Assembly: GCF_000317555.1 (NCBI RefSeq)
Contig: NC_019745.1
Location: forward strand, 2,046,001 to 2,110,000
Source: Gloeocapsa sp. PCC 7428
GTDB taxonomy: Bacteria; Cyanobacteriota; Cyanobacteriia; Cyanobacteriales; Chroococcidiopsidaceae
Length of the DNA stretch: 64,000 nucleotides
Reading direction: 5' to 3'
Under the pieces are notes generated by a model. The model saw only the letters and a program-made list of their open reading frames with translations, searched no databases and was not told the DNA's origin. The translations under genes and the position numbers were made by a program. The first letter of the stretch is position 1. Each line of letters begins with the position of its first letter. Positions 55,457 to 64,000 of the stretch are shown piece by piece.

Positions 55457-55797
55457 ATCGATTTAGCGGCGAAACAACTCAAAAATTGACGAGTAAGCTG
55501 CAAAAGTACCTAAATACTGAAGAAGCACTCACATCGAGACCGAGATGTAGCAACTGAAGTCACGACACTACGGCTACAACCTTTATTTTTTAATTTTTGT
55601 AAATATTCTAGTATTTTAACTAAAAAAGGGTCGTTAGCAGTCTGTGGAGAAATTGTAGCGCGTAAAACTATTTCCACTGCGGCTCGTTATTGCTTGTAAA
55701 GATGGAGTATTAATCTAAAACAGTATACGATGAGCTTCTCAATGGTGTAACAGAAGATTAAAATTAAGATCGAAGTGTGCAAAAAGGTTGCAAATCT
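55457..55797. other. psbX upstream region
   Basis: No gene is seen. Near 55533-55549 is the small palindrome CATCGAGACCGAGATG (stem CATC/GATG). Further right, the segment before the ATG at 55798 should hold the psbX promoter, with an AT-rich GTATTAATCTAAAACAGTATAC stretch near 55710. No binding site can be named. Confidence 0.4.
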
Positions 55798-55917
55798 ATG
55801 ACACCCTCTTTAATGAATTTCTTTTATAGTTTGCTTGCAGGACTTTTAATTGTTGTTGTTCCAGCAACAGTTGGTTTGATTTTTATTAGTCAAAAGGATA
55901 AAATCCAGCGCTCATAA
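55798..55917 (+). CDS. psbX: photosystem II protein PsbX
   Basis: A 39-codon frame, TPSLMNFFYSLLAGLLIVVV then PATVGLIFISQKDKIQRS, gives the single-helix PsbX subunit that sits near cytochrome b559 and helps plastoquinone exchange in PSII. Length and sequence fit the family closely. The next gene is ycf66 on the same strand, a common cyanobacterial neighbour. A terminator-like hairpin follows the stop. Confidence 0.93.
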   Translation: MTPSLMNFFYSLLAGLLIVVVPATVGLIFISQKDKIQRS

Positions 55918-55925
55918 TAGATCTA

Positions 55926-55954
55926 GGGAGTCTCAACGACTCCCCATCAATTTT
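55926..55954 (+). terminator. hairpin downstream of psbX
   Basis: A perfect 7-bp stem GGGAGTC (55926-55932)/GACTCCC (55938-55944) with loop TCAAC is followed by CATCAATTTT. The T-tract is weak but the position nine bases after the psbX stop fits a terminator, so ycf66 may have its own promoter. Confidence 0.65.
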
Positions 55955-56122
55955 ACTAACGCGTGCTGTAATTGTGTCATAGATGTGTAGCGAGTAAATG
56001 AGTTGCATACAAGCGTATATTTAAATAATATCGATTGGCGTACGCAACAAAGACAATGCCCAGATCCCTATGGTGATTTTTGGCTGCACTCGTTAGGATA
56101 AGACATACTTGAGAGAACAGAA

Positions 56123-57013
56123 ATGGTTAACTTTGGACTAAATTCAGCGAGTATCCTGGGCATCTTCTTAGCTGTAGCTGGTGCAGGGCTATATTTCCTG
56201 CGCTCAGTGCGTCCAGAGCTATCGCGAGATCATGACATCTTTTTTGCGGCTGTCGGGTTACTATGCGGTTTTATTCTTCTATTTCAAGGCTGGCGATTAG
56301 ACCCGATTTTGCAGTTTGGTCAATTACTCCTCACGGGTTCAGCAATCTTCTTTGCGGTTGAAAGCGTCCGACTGCGTGGTGTTGCTACTGAACAAGCCAA
56401 ACGCAACACGCGAATTGTAGACGAAGAAAGACCAGTTAGTCCCGTTTATGAGTATCAAGCCGAGTTAGATGAACTTGAGCCACTTTACGAAGAACGCCCG
56501 ACAATTAACCCTAGAAGAAGAATTCAGGGAACAAAAGAAACGCGCCCAGCACGAACCACCGACTATGAAGACGAAGTCCGTCGTAATGCGACCGATGACT
56601 ACGATGATGAACCTCGGCGTCGGTACTCGAATCGCGGTAGCAGTTCTGAACGCTTAGCACCAGCAGATAAAGCAACTAAGCGCCGTCGTCCTTCTCGTCC
56701 GACAAGCCGTCCAATCACTGAGCGCCCAGAAGTTGATGAATGGGGATATCCTAAATCAGATAGTAGCTGGGATGATGTCGGTAGCAGCAGCGCGAGTAGA
56801 CCATCGCGTTCTACAAGAAGTAGTGATTCTTCGTGGGAAGACAAAGATAGCTCTAGTACGACATCTCGACCAACGAGAAAGCGGCGTCCTGCACAAGGTA
56901 CGCCTCGAAGAAGAGAGGATGTTGAAGCAACGCCAACAGATTATGTAGATTACAAGCCGGTTGATTCATCTGATAGTGATTTTGATAATTCAGTCAGGTT
57001 TGACGAACCTTAG
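56123..57013 (+). CDS. ycf66: Ycf66 family membrane protein
   Basis: The first 90 residues hold three hydrophobic helices (ASILGIFLAVAGAGLYFL, FFAAVGLLCGFILLFQGW and LLLTGSAIFFAVESVRL) that match Ycf66, a protein encoded in some chloroplast genomes and in cyanobacteria, function unknown. The remaining 200 residues are a charged, disordered tail with Ser/Asp/Arg-rich blocks such as SSWEDKDSSSTTSRPTRKRR. It lies after psbX with 205 bases between. Confidence 0.92.
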   Translation: MVNFGLNSASILGIFLAVAGAGLYFLRSVRPELSRDHDIFFAAVGLLCGFILLFQGWRLDPILQFGQLLLTGSAIFFAVESVRLRGVATEQAKRNTRIVDEERPVSPVYEYQAELDELEPLYEERPTINPRRRIQGTKETRPARTTDYEDEVRRNATDDYDDEPRRRYSNRGSSSERLAPADKATKRRRPSRPTSRPITERPEVDEWGYPKSDSSWDDVGSSSASRPSRSTRSSDSSWEDKDSSSTTSRPTRKRRPAQGTPRRREDVEATPTDYVDYKPVDSSDSDFDNSVRFDEP

Positions 57014-57200
57014 TTCAATACTTTACTTGTAGGTCAAACTAAAGCCATATATCTATACTTATGCGATTAGCTGTTAGCGATTAGCGCTAATTGTCAGTTG
57101 CTAATTAGCTAATACTTTGAGTGAGTGTGGTCAAGTTATGCCCTAAAGATACTAAAATGCTGAATGTCAGCTTGGGCAGGGGCATAAAAATAGATTTGAG

Positions 57201-57767
57201 GTGAGAAAATTTTTAGCAAAATGGTGGCTTCAGCACTGGATTTATCTTTGTCTAGGTTTGGGGTTATTGATTTTTGCGATCGCGTGTACTCCTATTGATC
57301 GCCTCAGCACTCCCGCTAGTCTGAACAGCCGATATACTGATGAACAACCGGCATTGAGTGGCGATGGTCGCTACGTAGCTTTTATCTCTAACCGTGATGG
57401 TAGTCGTCATCTTCTCTTGTATGACCTGCAAGCGCAGGTTTTGCTACCTTTACCGCGCTTACAAGACCGCCCTGAAGCCGTTGCAGAAAGCCCTAGCATT
57501 AGTTATACAGGACGCTACATTGTCTGTATTATTAACGACCAAGGAAGACCAAGTTTAGTACTCTACGATCGCGTGACGCAACAGCGACAGATTTTAAGCC
57601 GATGGTATCAAGGATGGGTTCGCAATCCGAGCATTAGTCCTGATGGTCGCTACATCGTCGTTGAGAGTAGTATTAATGGTCAGTGGGATATCGAAGTCCT
57701 CGATCGAGGTTCTCGGATTGAACTAGATATTCCTGACGGTGTTCCTATTGAGGGTCGTAAATCGTAG
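57201..57767 (+). CDS. TolB-like PD40 lipoprotein
   Basis: A 188-residue lipoprotein (LLIFAIACTPID) from a GTG start. The mature part is three PD40 beta-propeller units of the form LSGDGRYVAFISNRDGSRHL, SISYTGRYIVCIIND and SISPDGRYIVVESSINGQWD. Too short for a full six-blade propeller on its own; it may oligomerise or pair with the similar protein just downstream. TolB-like function in envelope upkeep is inferred. A dispersed repeat begins three bases after its stop. Confidence 0.75.
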   Translation: MRKFLAKWWLQHWIYLCLGLGLLIFAIACTPIDRLSTPASLNSRYTDEQPALSGDGRYVAFISNRDGSRHLLLYDLQAQVLLPLPRLQDRPEAVAESPSISYTGRYIVCIINDQGRPSLVLYDRVTQQRQILSRWYQGWVRNPSISPDGRYIVVESSINGQWDIEVLDRGSRIELDIPDGVPIEGRKS

Positions 57768-57769
57768 AT

Positions 57770-57803
57770 GCCTTCCGACTTTAGTCGGGGCTACCCGAAC
57801 AAA
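57770..57803 (-). repeat. double-hairpin repeat family, partial copy 3
   Basis: On the minus strand TTTGTTCGGGTAGC is followed by a hairpin CCGACT-AA-AGTCGG and AAGGC. The TTTGT....GTAGC linker and the 6-bp second hairpin match copies 1 and 2, again with different paired bases. The first hairpin is absent. Confidence 0.55.
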
Positions 57804-57886
57804 CAGTTGACAGTTGACAAAGTCTTCCCACACTCTCTTCACTGTCAACTGCTATAAAGCCTAGTTTTGAGTCTATCAATCGGTTT

Positions 57887-58411
57887 GTGAAACGCTTAGT
57901 TATCTTAATTACAATTATCTTAACGGTATTACTGAGTAGCTGTGGCGGTTCCTCGCGGCTATTAAACTTTCCCTTTGATTCAGGAGGAAGAAGCCTGAAT
58001 AGCCCTGCGGCTGAACTGACGCCGCGCGTCGCCGGAAGATACATCGTCTTTAGTTCGGATCGCTTCGGGCGTCAAGATATTTATTTGTTTGATATGGCTA
58101 GCCGCAGATTAGTTGACTTACCAGGATTAAATTCGTTTGATGCGATCGCCTCAAGTCCTGCTTTATCCGAAAATGGTCGGTACATTGTATTTGCTAGCAA
58201 TCGTCAAGGAAAGTCTGGCATCTTTTTGTATGACCGCGAAACCCGCCAGTTACGAAACTTGACAACTAACTTACAAGCCGAAGTTCGTAACCCAACAATT
58301 AGCGCTGATGGCAATCGAATTGCCTTTGAATCAAGTGCTAACGGACAGTGGGATATTCTCGTCTACGATCGCGCCGGACAACCAATTAATATCCCAACTG
58401 AACCTCAATAA
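57887..58411 (+). CDS. second TolB-like PD40 lipoprotein
   Basis: A paralog of the gene before it, 174 residues from a GTG start, with lipobox LLSSCGG and PD40 units VAGRYIVFSSDRFGRQDIYL, ALSENGRYIVFASNRQGKSG and TISADGNRIAFESSANGQWD. The last unit shares the GQWDI end with its neighbour, which shows duplication. The two genes are on one strand, 119 bases apart with a dispersed repeat between them, and are probably co-expressed. The function is unknown beyond the fold. Confidence 0.75.
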   Translation: MKRLVILITIILTVLLSSCGGSSRLLNFPFDSGGRSLNSPAAELTPRVAGRYIVFSSDRFGRQDIYLFDMASRRLVDLPGLNSFDAIASSPALSENGRYIVFASNRQGKSGIFLYDRETRQLRNLTTNLQAEVRNPTISADGNRIAFESSANGQWDILVYDRAGQPINIPTEPQ

Positions 58412-58506
58412 AAAGAGATGGGGAACTTCTTGTGCAGAGGTGCTTCTTGTGCAAGGGTGAATTATGAATGAGGTTAACTTAAAACTCAAAACTAGTCCCT
58501 CGCTCC

Positions 58507-59499
58507 TCACTCCTCGCCCCTCTTTTGTTGTACCGATTCAATCAGCGATCGCACTTCTTCTGTACCCGTTGATGGTTCAAAATGAAGTGGAAATTTACCG
58601 CGAATGAGCATTTTGAAGCCAAGCGGTGTAATTCGCAATAAACCTTTGAGATCGCGGAAGTAATCGCCGACAACTTGAAGAACAAATTTCGGTTCATTAA
58701 TCCAGCCGCCTTGCTTTACAAGTTCAATTAATCCTTTGCGGTGTCGAATGGGAATACTGTCTGGTACTTCCTTATTCGCTAAGATTTCTTGTTTGATTTT
58801 GCTGATTTGATCCAAAGGTGCAACATCCATCGGACACACACTATTGCAATAAAAACAGCGCGTACAACCCCATACACCTTGAGTGCCAATATTATATTTT
58901 TCCAAGCGCGTTTCAGTTTGAGTATCGCGCGAATCTGCGACCATGCGGTAAGCTTTGGCAAGCGCATGAGGACCGACAAAATCGGGATTGATTTCCCGCG
59001 CATTGCATTCGGAATAGCACGCACCACACATAATGCAATTGCCCGTTTGATCGAGACGCGATCGCTCTTGTGGAGTTTGTAAAAACTCGCGTTCTGGTAT
59101 TTTTCTAGCGCTTGAACTGATATAAGGTTCTACCGCCTCTAAATGGTTCCAAAAACTATCCATATCTACCACTAAGTCTTTGATGACGGGCATATTTCCT
59201 AATGGTGCCAGCATAATTTCTGGAGTTATCGCGTCACCCTCGATGTTTTGTAATCTTTGAACTTCACTACCGACGTTTTCCTTACACGCTAAAGCCGAAC
59301 GTCCGTTAATCCGCATTGCACAACTGCCACAAATCGTATTGCGACAATTTTTCCGAAATGCTAAACTTCCGTCTTGCTCCCACTTAATGCGATTTAGGCA
59401 ATCTAAAATTGTATTACCTGGCTCAACTTCTAACTGGTATGTCTGGGCTTGGGCTGGAGAATTTTCTTTTTGCCGAATAACTTTAAAAATAACTTGCAT
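58507..59499 (-). CDS. sdhB: succinate dehydrogenase/fumarate reductase iron-sulfur subunit
   Basis: The 330-residue protein has the plant-type 2Fe-2S ligands in CRNTICGSCAMRINGRSALAC near residues 50-75, then two bacterial-type cluster motifs CIMCGACYSEC near 155 and CTRCFYCNSVCPMDV near 215. It transfers electrons from succinate to plastoquinone in the membrane. The C-terminus is about 80 residues longer than in E. coli, as often in cyanobacteria. No SdhA or SdhC gene is adjacent. Confidence 0.93.
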   Translation of the reverse strand: MQVIFKVIRQKENSPAQAQTYQLEVEPGNTILDCLNRIKWEQDGSLAFRKNCRNTICGSCAMRINGRSALACKENVGSEVQRLQNIEGDAITPEIMLAPLGNMPVIKDLVVDMDSFWNHLEAVEPYISSSARKIPEREFLQTPQERSRLDQTGNCIMCGACYSECNAREINPDFVGPHALAKAYRMVADSRDTQTETRLEKYNIGTQGVWGCTRCFYCNSVCPMDVAPLDQISKIKQEILANKEVPDSIPIRHRKGLIELVKQGGWINEPKFVLQVVGDYFRDLKGLLRITPLGFKMLIRGKFPLHFEPSTGTEEVRSLIESVQQKRGEE

Positions 59500-60231
59500 C
59501 TTTACAAAGCCTTACAGTTTTTTATGCGTACCTATAATTTGATCGTCTTGCTAGCATTTACTTGCTAAGATATTTTGCGATCGCTTACTACACTTTGGTA
59601 CTTAGTAGGTGATTTGGAGGTTACTTCTAGTTTAAAACCGATCGCAGAACTCTGGTTAGCTCAGCCCTTCTACCTACTTAATAATGTTTTGCTTTAAGGT
59701 TGATATATGGAGATGAGCCGAAGTCCACAGGAGAGGAGAAGGGAGAATTGTGATTTGTCGCAACTATTTTTTAGTTCGTTTAACTAAGGTTAAGTTATTG
59801 ATTGGTCAATGACAAACCACAATGTTACAAAAAATATGTCTTAAGAATTATGTGTCTGGACTTGACATAATATCCTGGCTAGGATTGAGACCCTCGTGGA
59901 TAAATCAGTAAACTGCTAGCCATTATTTGTAGCAAAGACTAAAAAAGCCGAACAAAGAGGCATCTGCGTTTAATTTTTGATATCGCTAATCGATGGTTGC
60001 ATCACTGGCAAAATAAAAATATTTGCACATTGCCAAAAACTTTACTCATTACCTCGCTGCTTCGCCACTAAAATAAAAATTGTATGCAAATATAATTTAA
60101 CAAGGGATAAGATGTAAATATTCCCAGATTATTTTGCTAAAAAGTAGAGAGAAGAGGATATATTTTTTATAATGTCATTGTTGTAAAAGACAATGAAACC
60201 AACTTGGAGAACGTAAGGATTTATAAGTGCG
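59500..60231. other. long upstream region of cyAbrB gene
   Basis: This 730-base AT-rich stretch has no credible gene. A small palindrome ATCCT-GGCT-AGGAT lies at 59872-59885, preceded by TTGACA (59863-59868). Near 59710-59750 is a purine-rich run GGAGATGAGCCGAAG and GGAGAGGAGAAGGGAG. The left end should hold the sdhB promoter and the right end the cyabrB promoter and leader. I found no tmRNA, RNase P or 6S RNA signature. Confidence 0.45.
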
Positions 60232-60645
60232 ATGACTGAAACCGCAACTGCACCATTAACAGGAAAAGCATTACTGCAAAAGGTAAAAGAATTATCTGAC
60301 TTACCAAGACGAGAAAGAGCAAAGCGCTGTGGTTATTACACAGTAACCAAGAATAAACAGACTCGCGTTAATCTCACTGATTTCTATGATGCATTATTAG
60401 CAGCTAGAGGAATTCCCCTAAGTCCAGAAGGACCAAAAGATGGACGCGGTCGCGAACCAACATATCGTGTTAGTGTTCACAAAAATGGTCAAATTGTCAT
60501 AGGTGCAACTTACACTGAGGCAATGGGACTCAAACCAGGAGATGAATTTGAAATCAAGCTAGGATACAAGCACATTCACTTGATTCAACTAGATAGTGAT
60601 AAAAGTGCTAGCCAGGACGAAGATGCTGACGAAGATGAAGAATAA
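60232..60645 (+). CDS. cyAbrB-type transcriptional regulator
   Basis: The 137-residue protein has the conserved cyanobacterial N-terminus (LTGKALLQKVKELSDLPRRE, then AKRCGYYT) and the AbrB-like DNA-binding part at the C-terminus (YRVSVHKNGQIVIGATYTEA, then GLKPGDEFEIKLG). Cyanobacterial cyAbrB proteins are global regulators of nitrogen, carbon and hydrogenase genes. The acidic tail DEDADEDEE is typical of one of the two subtypes. The gene is single, with a long upstream region. Confidence 0.9.
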   Translation: MTETATAPLTGKALLQKVKELSDLPRRERAKRCGYYTVTKNKQTRVNLTDFYDALLAARGIPLSPEGPKDGRGREPTYRVSVHKNGQIVIGATYTEAMGLKPGDEFEIKLGYKHIHLIQLDSDKSASQDEDADEDEE

Positions 60646-60740
60646 TTTTCTCAAAAGGATTAAGGCTCATTCCTCAATATCGGAAACATAACTTTTAGCC
60701 TGACCTTTTTATTAATCTTCAATCAAAAAAATCTGGCAAA

Positions 60741-61625
60741 TTGACAGCGGTTTTGAACGGGCATCTTCACTATACAGCGCATAGTTTGCTGATAAATTTG
60801 GCAGCTACCCCAGTGTCATTACTACAAGTAATAGGCTTTTTAATTGCTTGGGCTGGGTGTTGGTTGCCAATAGCAATTCCGCTGTTTGTCGCGCGTGGTG
60901 AGTCAAAGACTTTAGCCGCGCAGAAACTTCCGTTATTAGCATCACTCTATCTTCTTGCCCCAATTGTGCTTTGGAAAGTGAGCCAAATCACAAACAGAAA
61001 TTTTTTAGACTATGGCTTAGTCTGGAATTTTGCAATTCTGCGATCTTTGGGCGTAGGTTTAGCGATCGCCATCCTCAGTCTCGCGATCTTGTTTGCAATT
61101 CAAACAATTTTGGGCTGGGTAAATTGGCAAAAGATATCGCTACAGCAAATCATGAGTGTCGTACTACCGACATTCGTTTTAGCGCTATGGGTAAGTGCAA
61201 CCGAAGAATTAATTTTTCGGGGCTTTATGCTGACACAAATGCAGCAAGATTATCCATTGTGGATCGCCGCAGTTATTTCTAGCGGAATTTTTGCGGTATT
61301 GCATCTTGTGTGGGAACAACGCGAAACTGTACCGCAACTTCCTGGATTGTGGTTGATGGGGATGGTACTTGTGTTAGCGCGAGTTATTGATAATGGAAGT
61401 TTAGGCTTAGCTTGGGGACTACATAGCGGTTGGGTGTGGGCGATCGCATCCATCGACACCACTCAAATTCTCACCTACACGCAAAAAGTTCCTGACTGGG
61501 TAACAGGGAAACATGGTAAACCTTTGGCTGGAACTTTCGGAATTCTCCTGTTACTTGCAACAGCAGGGATTTTGTTGGTAATAGGTAATTGGAAACACGT
61601 ATTATCGATTACTTATTTTTATTAG
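60741..61625 (+). CDS. CPBP family intramembrane metalloprotease
   Basis: The 294-residue membrane protein of seven or eight helices has the CPBP (CAAX protease and bacteriocin-processing) motifs: EELIFRGFML near residue 155, FAVLHLVWEQ near 190 and LHSGWVWAI near 230, which supply the Glu and His residues of the active site. Such enzymes cleave or handle membrane-bound peptides; targets in cyanobacteria are unknown. The start is TTG at 60741. It overlaps cobL convergently by four bases. Confidence 0.87.
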   Translation: MTAVLNGHLHYTAHSLLINLAATPVSLLQVIGFLIAWAGCWLPIAIPLFVARGESKTLAAQKLPLLASLYLLAPIVLWKVSQITNRNFLDYGLVWNFAILRSLGVGLAIAILSLAILFAIQTILGWVNWQKISLQQIMSVVLPTFVLALWVSATEELIFRGFMLTQMQQDYPLWIAAVISSGIFAVLHLVWEQRETVPQLPGLWLMGMVLVLARVIDNGSLGLAWGLHSGWVWAIASIDTTQILTYTQKVPDWVTGKHGKPLAGTFGILLLLATAGILLVIGNWKHVLSITYFY

Positions 61626-62848
61626 TTCGTGGTAGCACTCAAAATTGTTACAGGATTTAAGGGTGTAAACCGCGTTAAATCCGCAATTGGTACAGAACGC
61701 GATAGCTGTACTTGCAACATTTGATAATGCCATTGTTGATGTTTGAGCCAATCTAACGCGATCGCAAGGTGTTCTACCGTTGCTAAAGCAAGGACAATAA
61801 CACCATTGGGAGAAAGGCGCACAGCCTCCAAAATAGCAACTAAATTACCGCCACTACCACCAATAAACACGCGATCTGCGGTGGGAAGTTGTGATAACAC
61901 TTCTGGCGCACTTCCGTGAATCGAAACAACATTCTTTACACCAAAGCGATCGCAATTTTGTTGAATTAAAGTTGTCCCTGCTGCGGTTTTTTCGATGGCA
62001 TAGATGCAAGATGTCGGAAATAAGCGGGCGATTTCGATCGCAACGGAACCCGTACCCGCACCAATATCCCAGACAATTTGCCCAGGTTGTAACGCTAATT
62101 CTCCCAAAACTAACACGCGGATTTCGCGCTTGGTCATTAATCCTGGGCGATCGCTAAAACTTAAAAATACGCGATCGGGTAAACCAAACTGTGGTAAAGT
62201 TGCTAAATCTAGGTCTTTTGAGTCACTTTGACGCAGTAAAACAACGACATTCAACGGTGCAAACGTTGTCGATGCAATTTGTTCGAGTGAGCAAGATTGT
62301 ACGCGTTGTTGCTGACTCCCTAAATTTTCGCAAACCCAAAACTGATAATTGCTTGGTAGATCTAACGACTGAAGCAAACGCGCGATCGCACTCGGAGTAT
62401 TTGTGTTATCTGTCAAAACAGCAATCTTCTCAACGCCTTGCTGTAATGCTTGAATTAATTCTGTTAACGAACGTCCGTGAACGCTAATGATTTTAGCATC
62501 GTGCCAGGGAACCTTGATCGCGTTAAATGCTAATTGTACTGAACTTAAATGCGGGTGAAAAGCGAGTTTTTCGGACGGAAATTCTGCTACTAAAAGTCGC
62601 CCTAAACCAAAAAATAGCGGATCGCCGCTGACCAAGACAACGATATTGCCTGTATTTTGCTGTCGAATGCGCTCAATTGCTGCGGTAAAATCACCAAGTA
62701 TCCACTTTTGGGCGGGATGCTTAGGAAAATAGCTTAAATGGCGATCGCTTCCTATGAGTAATGTCGCTTGGGCAACGATTTGCTGTACATTCTTGCTTAA
62801 CCCTGCTTTACCATCCAAACCGATTCCGACAACATGAACCACACTCAT
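61622..62848 (-). CDS. cobL: precorrin-6B methyltransferase/decarboxylase (CbiE-CbiT fusion)
   Basis: A cobalamin enzyme of about 408 residues with two parts. The N-terminal 200 residues are a class III tetrapyrrole C5-methyltransferase (VVHVVGIGLDGKAGLS, then VLVSGDPLFFGLGRLL). The C-terminal half is the CbiT-like SAM-dependent C15-methyltransferase/decarboxylase (IVWDIGAGTGSVAIEIARL). It follows cobH after 15 bases and is transcribed with it. I start at the ATG at 62848, one codon inside a TTG frame. Confidence 0.92.
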   Translation of the reverse strand: MSVVHVVGIGLDGKAGLSKNVQQIVAQATLLIGSDRHLSYFPKHPAQKWILGDFTAAIERIRQQNTGNIVVLVSGDPLFFGLGRLLVAEFPSEKLAFHPHLSSVQLAFNAIKVPWHDAKIISVHGRSLTELIQALQQGVEKIAVLTDNTNTPSAIARLLQSLDLPSNYQFWVCENLGSQQQRVQSCSLEQIASTTFAPLNVVVLLRQSDSKDLDLATLPQFGLPDRVFLSFSDRPGLMTKREIRVLVLGELALQPGQIVWDIGAGTGSVAIEIARLFPTSCIYAIEKTAAGTTLIQQNCDRFGVKNVVSIHGSAPEVLSQLPTADRVFIGGSGGNLVAILEAVRLSPNGVIVLALATVEHLAIALDWLKHQQWHYQMLQVQLSRSVPIADLTRFTPLNPVTILSATTN

Positions 62849-62863
62849 CAATCATCCTGATTT

Positions 62864-63493
62864 CTACTTCTGTAGTGCTAGCATAATCAGAGCATTGAGA
62901 ATTGCCGCAGCAACAGCCGATCCTCCCTTACGACTTTCAACGCGAATTTGATGAACGGGTGTTTGGGCTAATGCGGCTTTCGACTCCAAAACTGAAATAA
63001 AGCCTACTGGAGCGCCGATCGCCAATGCGGGTAAGATAGAAGTTGTTGTGATGCGATCGCACAACGCCAGTAAAGCGGTTGGGGCATTACCAATGACATA
63101 GATAGCGTGCGGGTATTTCTCGTAACATTGAAGTATACCTGTTTCAGTGCGCGTTTTTCCTGGTAAAGCAGTGCTAACTTGTTCTACAGCGCTGATTAGT
63201 GGGTTATTAAAAGTCTTTGTTACCAATCCGATAACACCCTGTTTCACCATGCTGACATCGGTAACAATCGGAACACCACACCGCAGCGCCGCGATTCCGG
63301 CATGAATTGCTTCTGGACTAAAGGAAATCAGATGTTTAAACTCAAAGTCGGCGGTAGTGTGAATCACGCGGCGGACGATCGCATATTCCGCATCACTCCA
63401 ATTATGCGCGCCGATTTCGCGGTCAATGACGGCAAAACTTTGCTCCATAATGGGATGGATTTGGATCGTACTTTCGTTTTGTTCGCGCTTCAC
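62864..63493 (-). CDS. cobH: precorrin-8X methylmutase
   Basis: A 209-residue CbiC/CobH enzyme that moves a methyl group from C11 to C12 in cobalamin synthesis. Marks are HPIMEQSFAVIDREIG at the start and the catalytic His in RRVIHTTADFEF, then GVPIVTDVSMVKQGV. It starts with GTG at 63493, and the start is fixed by the conserved HPI at residues 13-15. Only 11 bases separate it from the divergent holA start, so both promoters must lie within the opposite genes or overlap. Confidence 0.94.
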   Translation of the reverse strand: MKREQNESTIQIHPIMEQSFAVIDREIGAHNWSDAEYAIVRRVIHTTADFEFKHLISFSPEAIHAGIAALRCGVPIVTDVSMVKQGVIGLVTKTFNNPLISAVEQVSTALPGKTRTETGILQCYEKYPHAIYVIGNAPTALLALCDRITTTSILPALAIGAPVGFISVLESKAALAQTPVHQIRVESRKGGSAVAAAILNALIMLALQK

Positions 63494-63504
63494 GAGTGAT
63501 TTTT

Positions 63505-64000
63505 ATGCCAATTTATGTTTACTGGGGTGAAGATGATTTCGCGATGCAAACAGCAATTTTTCGCTTACGCGATCGCTTTGTTGATTCTCAATGGCTCAGT
63601 TTTAACTATACCGTAATTCCAGCGACGCAACCTGACGCAGTTATCCAAGGACTTACACAAGCGATCACACCTCCTTTTGGCGCTGGTAATCGCTTGACAT
63701 GGCTTGTTGATACAACAGTCTTTCAGCAGTGTTCCGCTGACTTATTAGCCGAGTTACAACGCACATTACCCGCTCTTCCTGAAAACTCGGTTTTACTGCT
63801 AAGCTGTCGCAACAAACCGGATGGACGTCTCAAATCTACCCAGCTACTCCAAAAATTTGCACAAATTCAGGAATTTTCTTTGATTCCTCCGTGGAAAACC
63901 GAGCAACTCATCGACAAAGTACAACAAGCGGCGCGGGAATTGAATATCAAACTGACATCGCAAAGTGCGCAGATGCTAGCGGAAGCTGTCGGTAATGATA
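63505..64000 (+). CDS. holA: DNA polymerase III delta subunit (partial)
   Basis: A frame open from ATG 63505 to the window end, 165 residues seen. It begins PIYVYWGEDDFAMQTAIFRL and continues with LVDTTVFQQCSADLLAEL and LLLSCRNKPDGRLKSTQLL, the pattern of HolA, the delta subunit of the clamp loader. The rest lies beyond the window. It is divergent from cobH. Confidence 0.85.
   Translation, partial: MPIYVYWGEDDFAMQTAIFRLRDRFVDSQWLSFNYTVIPATQPDAVIQGLTQAITPPFGAGNRLTWLVDTTVFQQCSADLLAELQRTLPALPENSVLLLSCRNKPDGRLKSTQLLQKFAQIQEFSLIPPWKTEQLIDKVQQAARELNIKLTSQSAQMLAEAVGND

Overview
This window reads as a chromosomal segment of a cyanobacterium. The evidence is psbX next to ycf66, phylloquinone genes (menB, menD), a plastoquinone-type chorismate lyase, VIPP1/PspA proteins, a cyAbrB regulator, natFGH-bgtA type amino acid transport genes, and very frequent GCGATCGC (HIP1) octamers in genes and spacers. 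Heptameric tandem repeats of the STRR kind, typical of larger-genome cyanobacteria, sit in many spacers. A trehalase and a sugar importer would suit a desiccation-tolerant Gloeocapsa/Chroococcidiopsis-like or filamentous form, but genus cannot be fixed from sequence reading alone. I recognise no insertion sequence, prophage or CRISPR array.

Layout. 0-6 kb: ferredoxin-like protein, tRNA-Thr and tRNA-Tyr, an ABC exporter, then the minus-strand series rpsP-khpA-phoH-ChuX-like-DUF6816. 6-11 kb: chorismate lyase and purL-purF. 11-15.7 kb: accessory stretch with a lipoprotein, a candidate small RNA, a TauE/SafE exporter, a gene remnant ended by a repeat, small secreted proteins, a ferritin-like protein and a nuclease. 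15.7-20.1 kb: an AraC regulator with an aldehyde dehydrogenase, an NmrA-like reductase and an isochorismatase-type hydrolase, probably a small regulated catabolic cluster. 20-23.4 kb: a BgtB-type binding-protein/permease fusion divergent from its ATPase over an NtcA-like box, then lipB. 24-30.5 kb: hibernation factor, peroxiredoxin, TPR protein, an Mn/Zn ABC importer split around a repeat-rich divergent promoter, an aminotransferase and a thioredoxin.

30.6-38.4 kb: VIPP1 and PspA in tandem, a DciA-like helicase-loader protein, a Cys-rich small protein, then menB and menD separated by a toxin-antitoxin island. menD carries a 22-residue insertion explained by a 66-bp palindromic element between 10-bp direct repeats. 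folB follows. 38.5-44.7 kb: GH37 trehalase beside a complete sugar ABC importer. 45-51 kb: a phosphotransferase and the four-gene natFGH-bgtA amino acid importer. 51-57 kb: small cyanobacterial protein, ffh, tRNA-Leu, accC, YggT protein, psbX and ycf66. 57-64 kb: two PD40 lipoproteins, sdhB, cyAbrB, a CPBP protease, cobL-cobH, and the start of holA running off the end.

The most unusual signals are small and structural: the menD insertion, a dispersed double-hairpin repeat whose stems covary and which supplies the C-terminus of one protein, a toxin-antitoxin style ORF whose start codon is CTG behind an intact Shine-Dalgarno sequence, an array of ATGAAAA repeats between the metal transporter genes, and a terminator-bounded candidate small RNA. 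No clearly new multi-gene system was seen.
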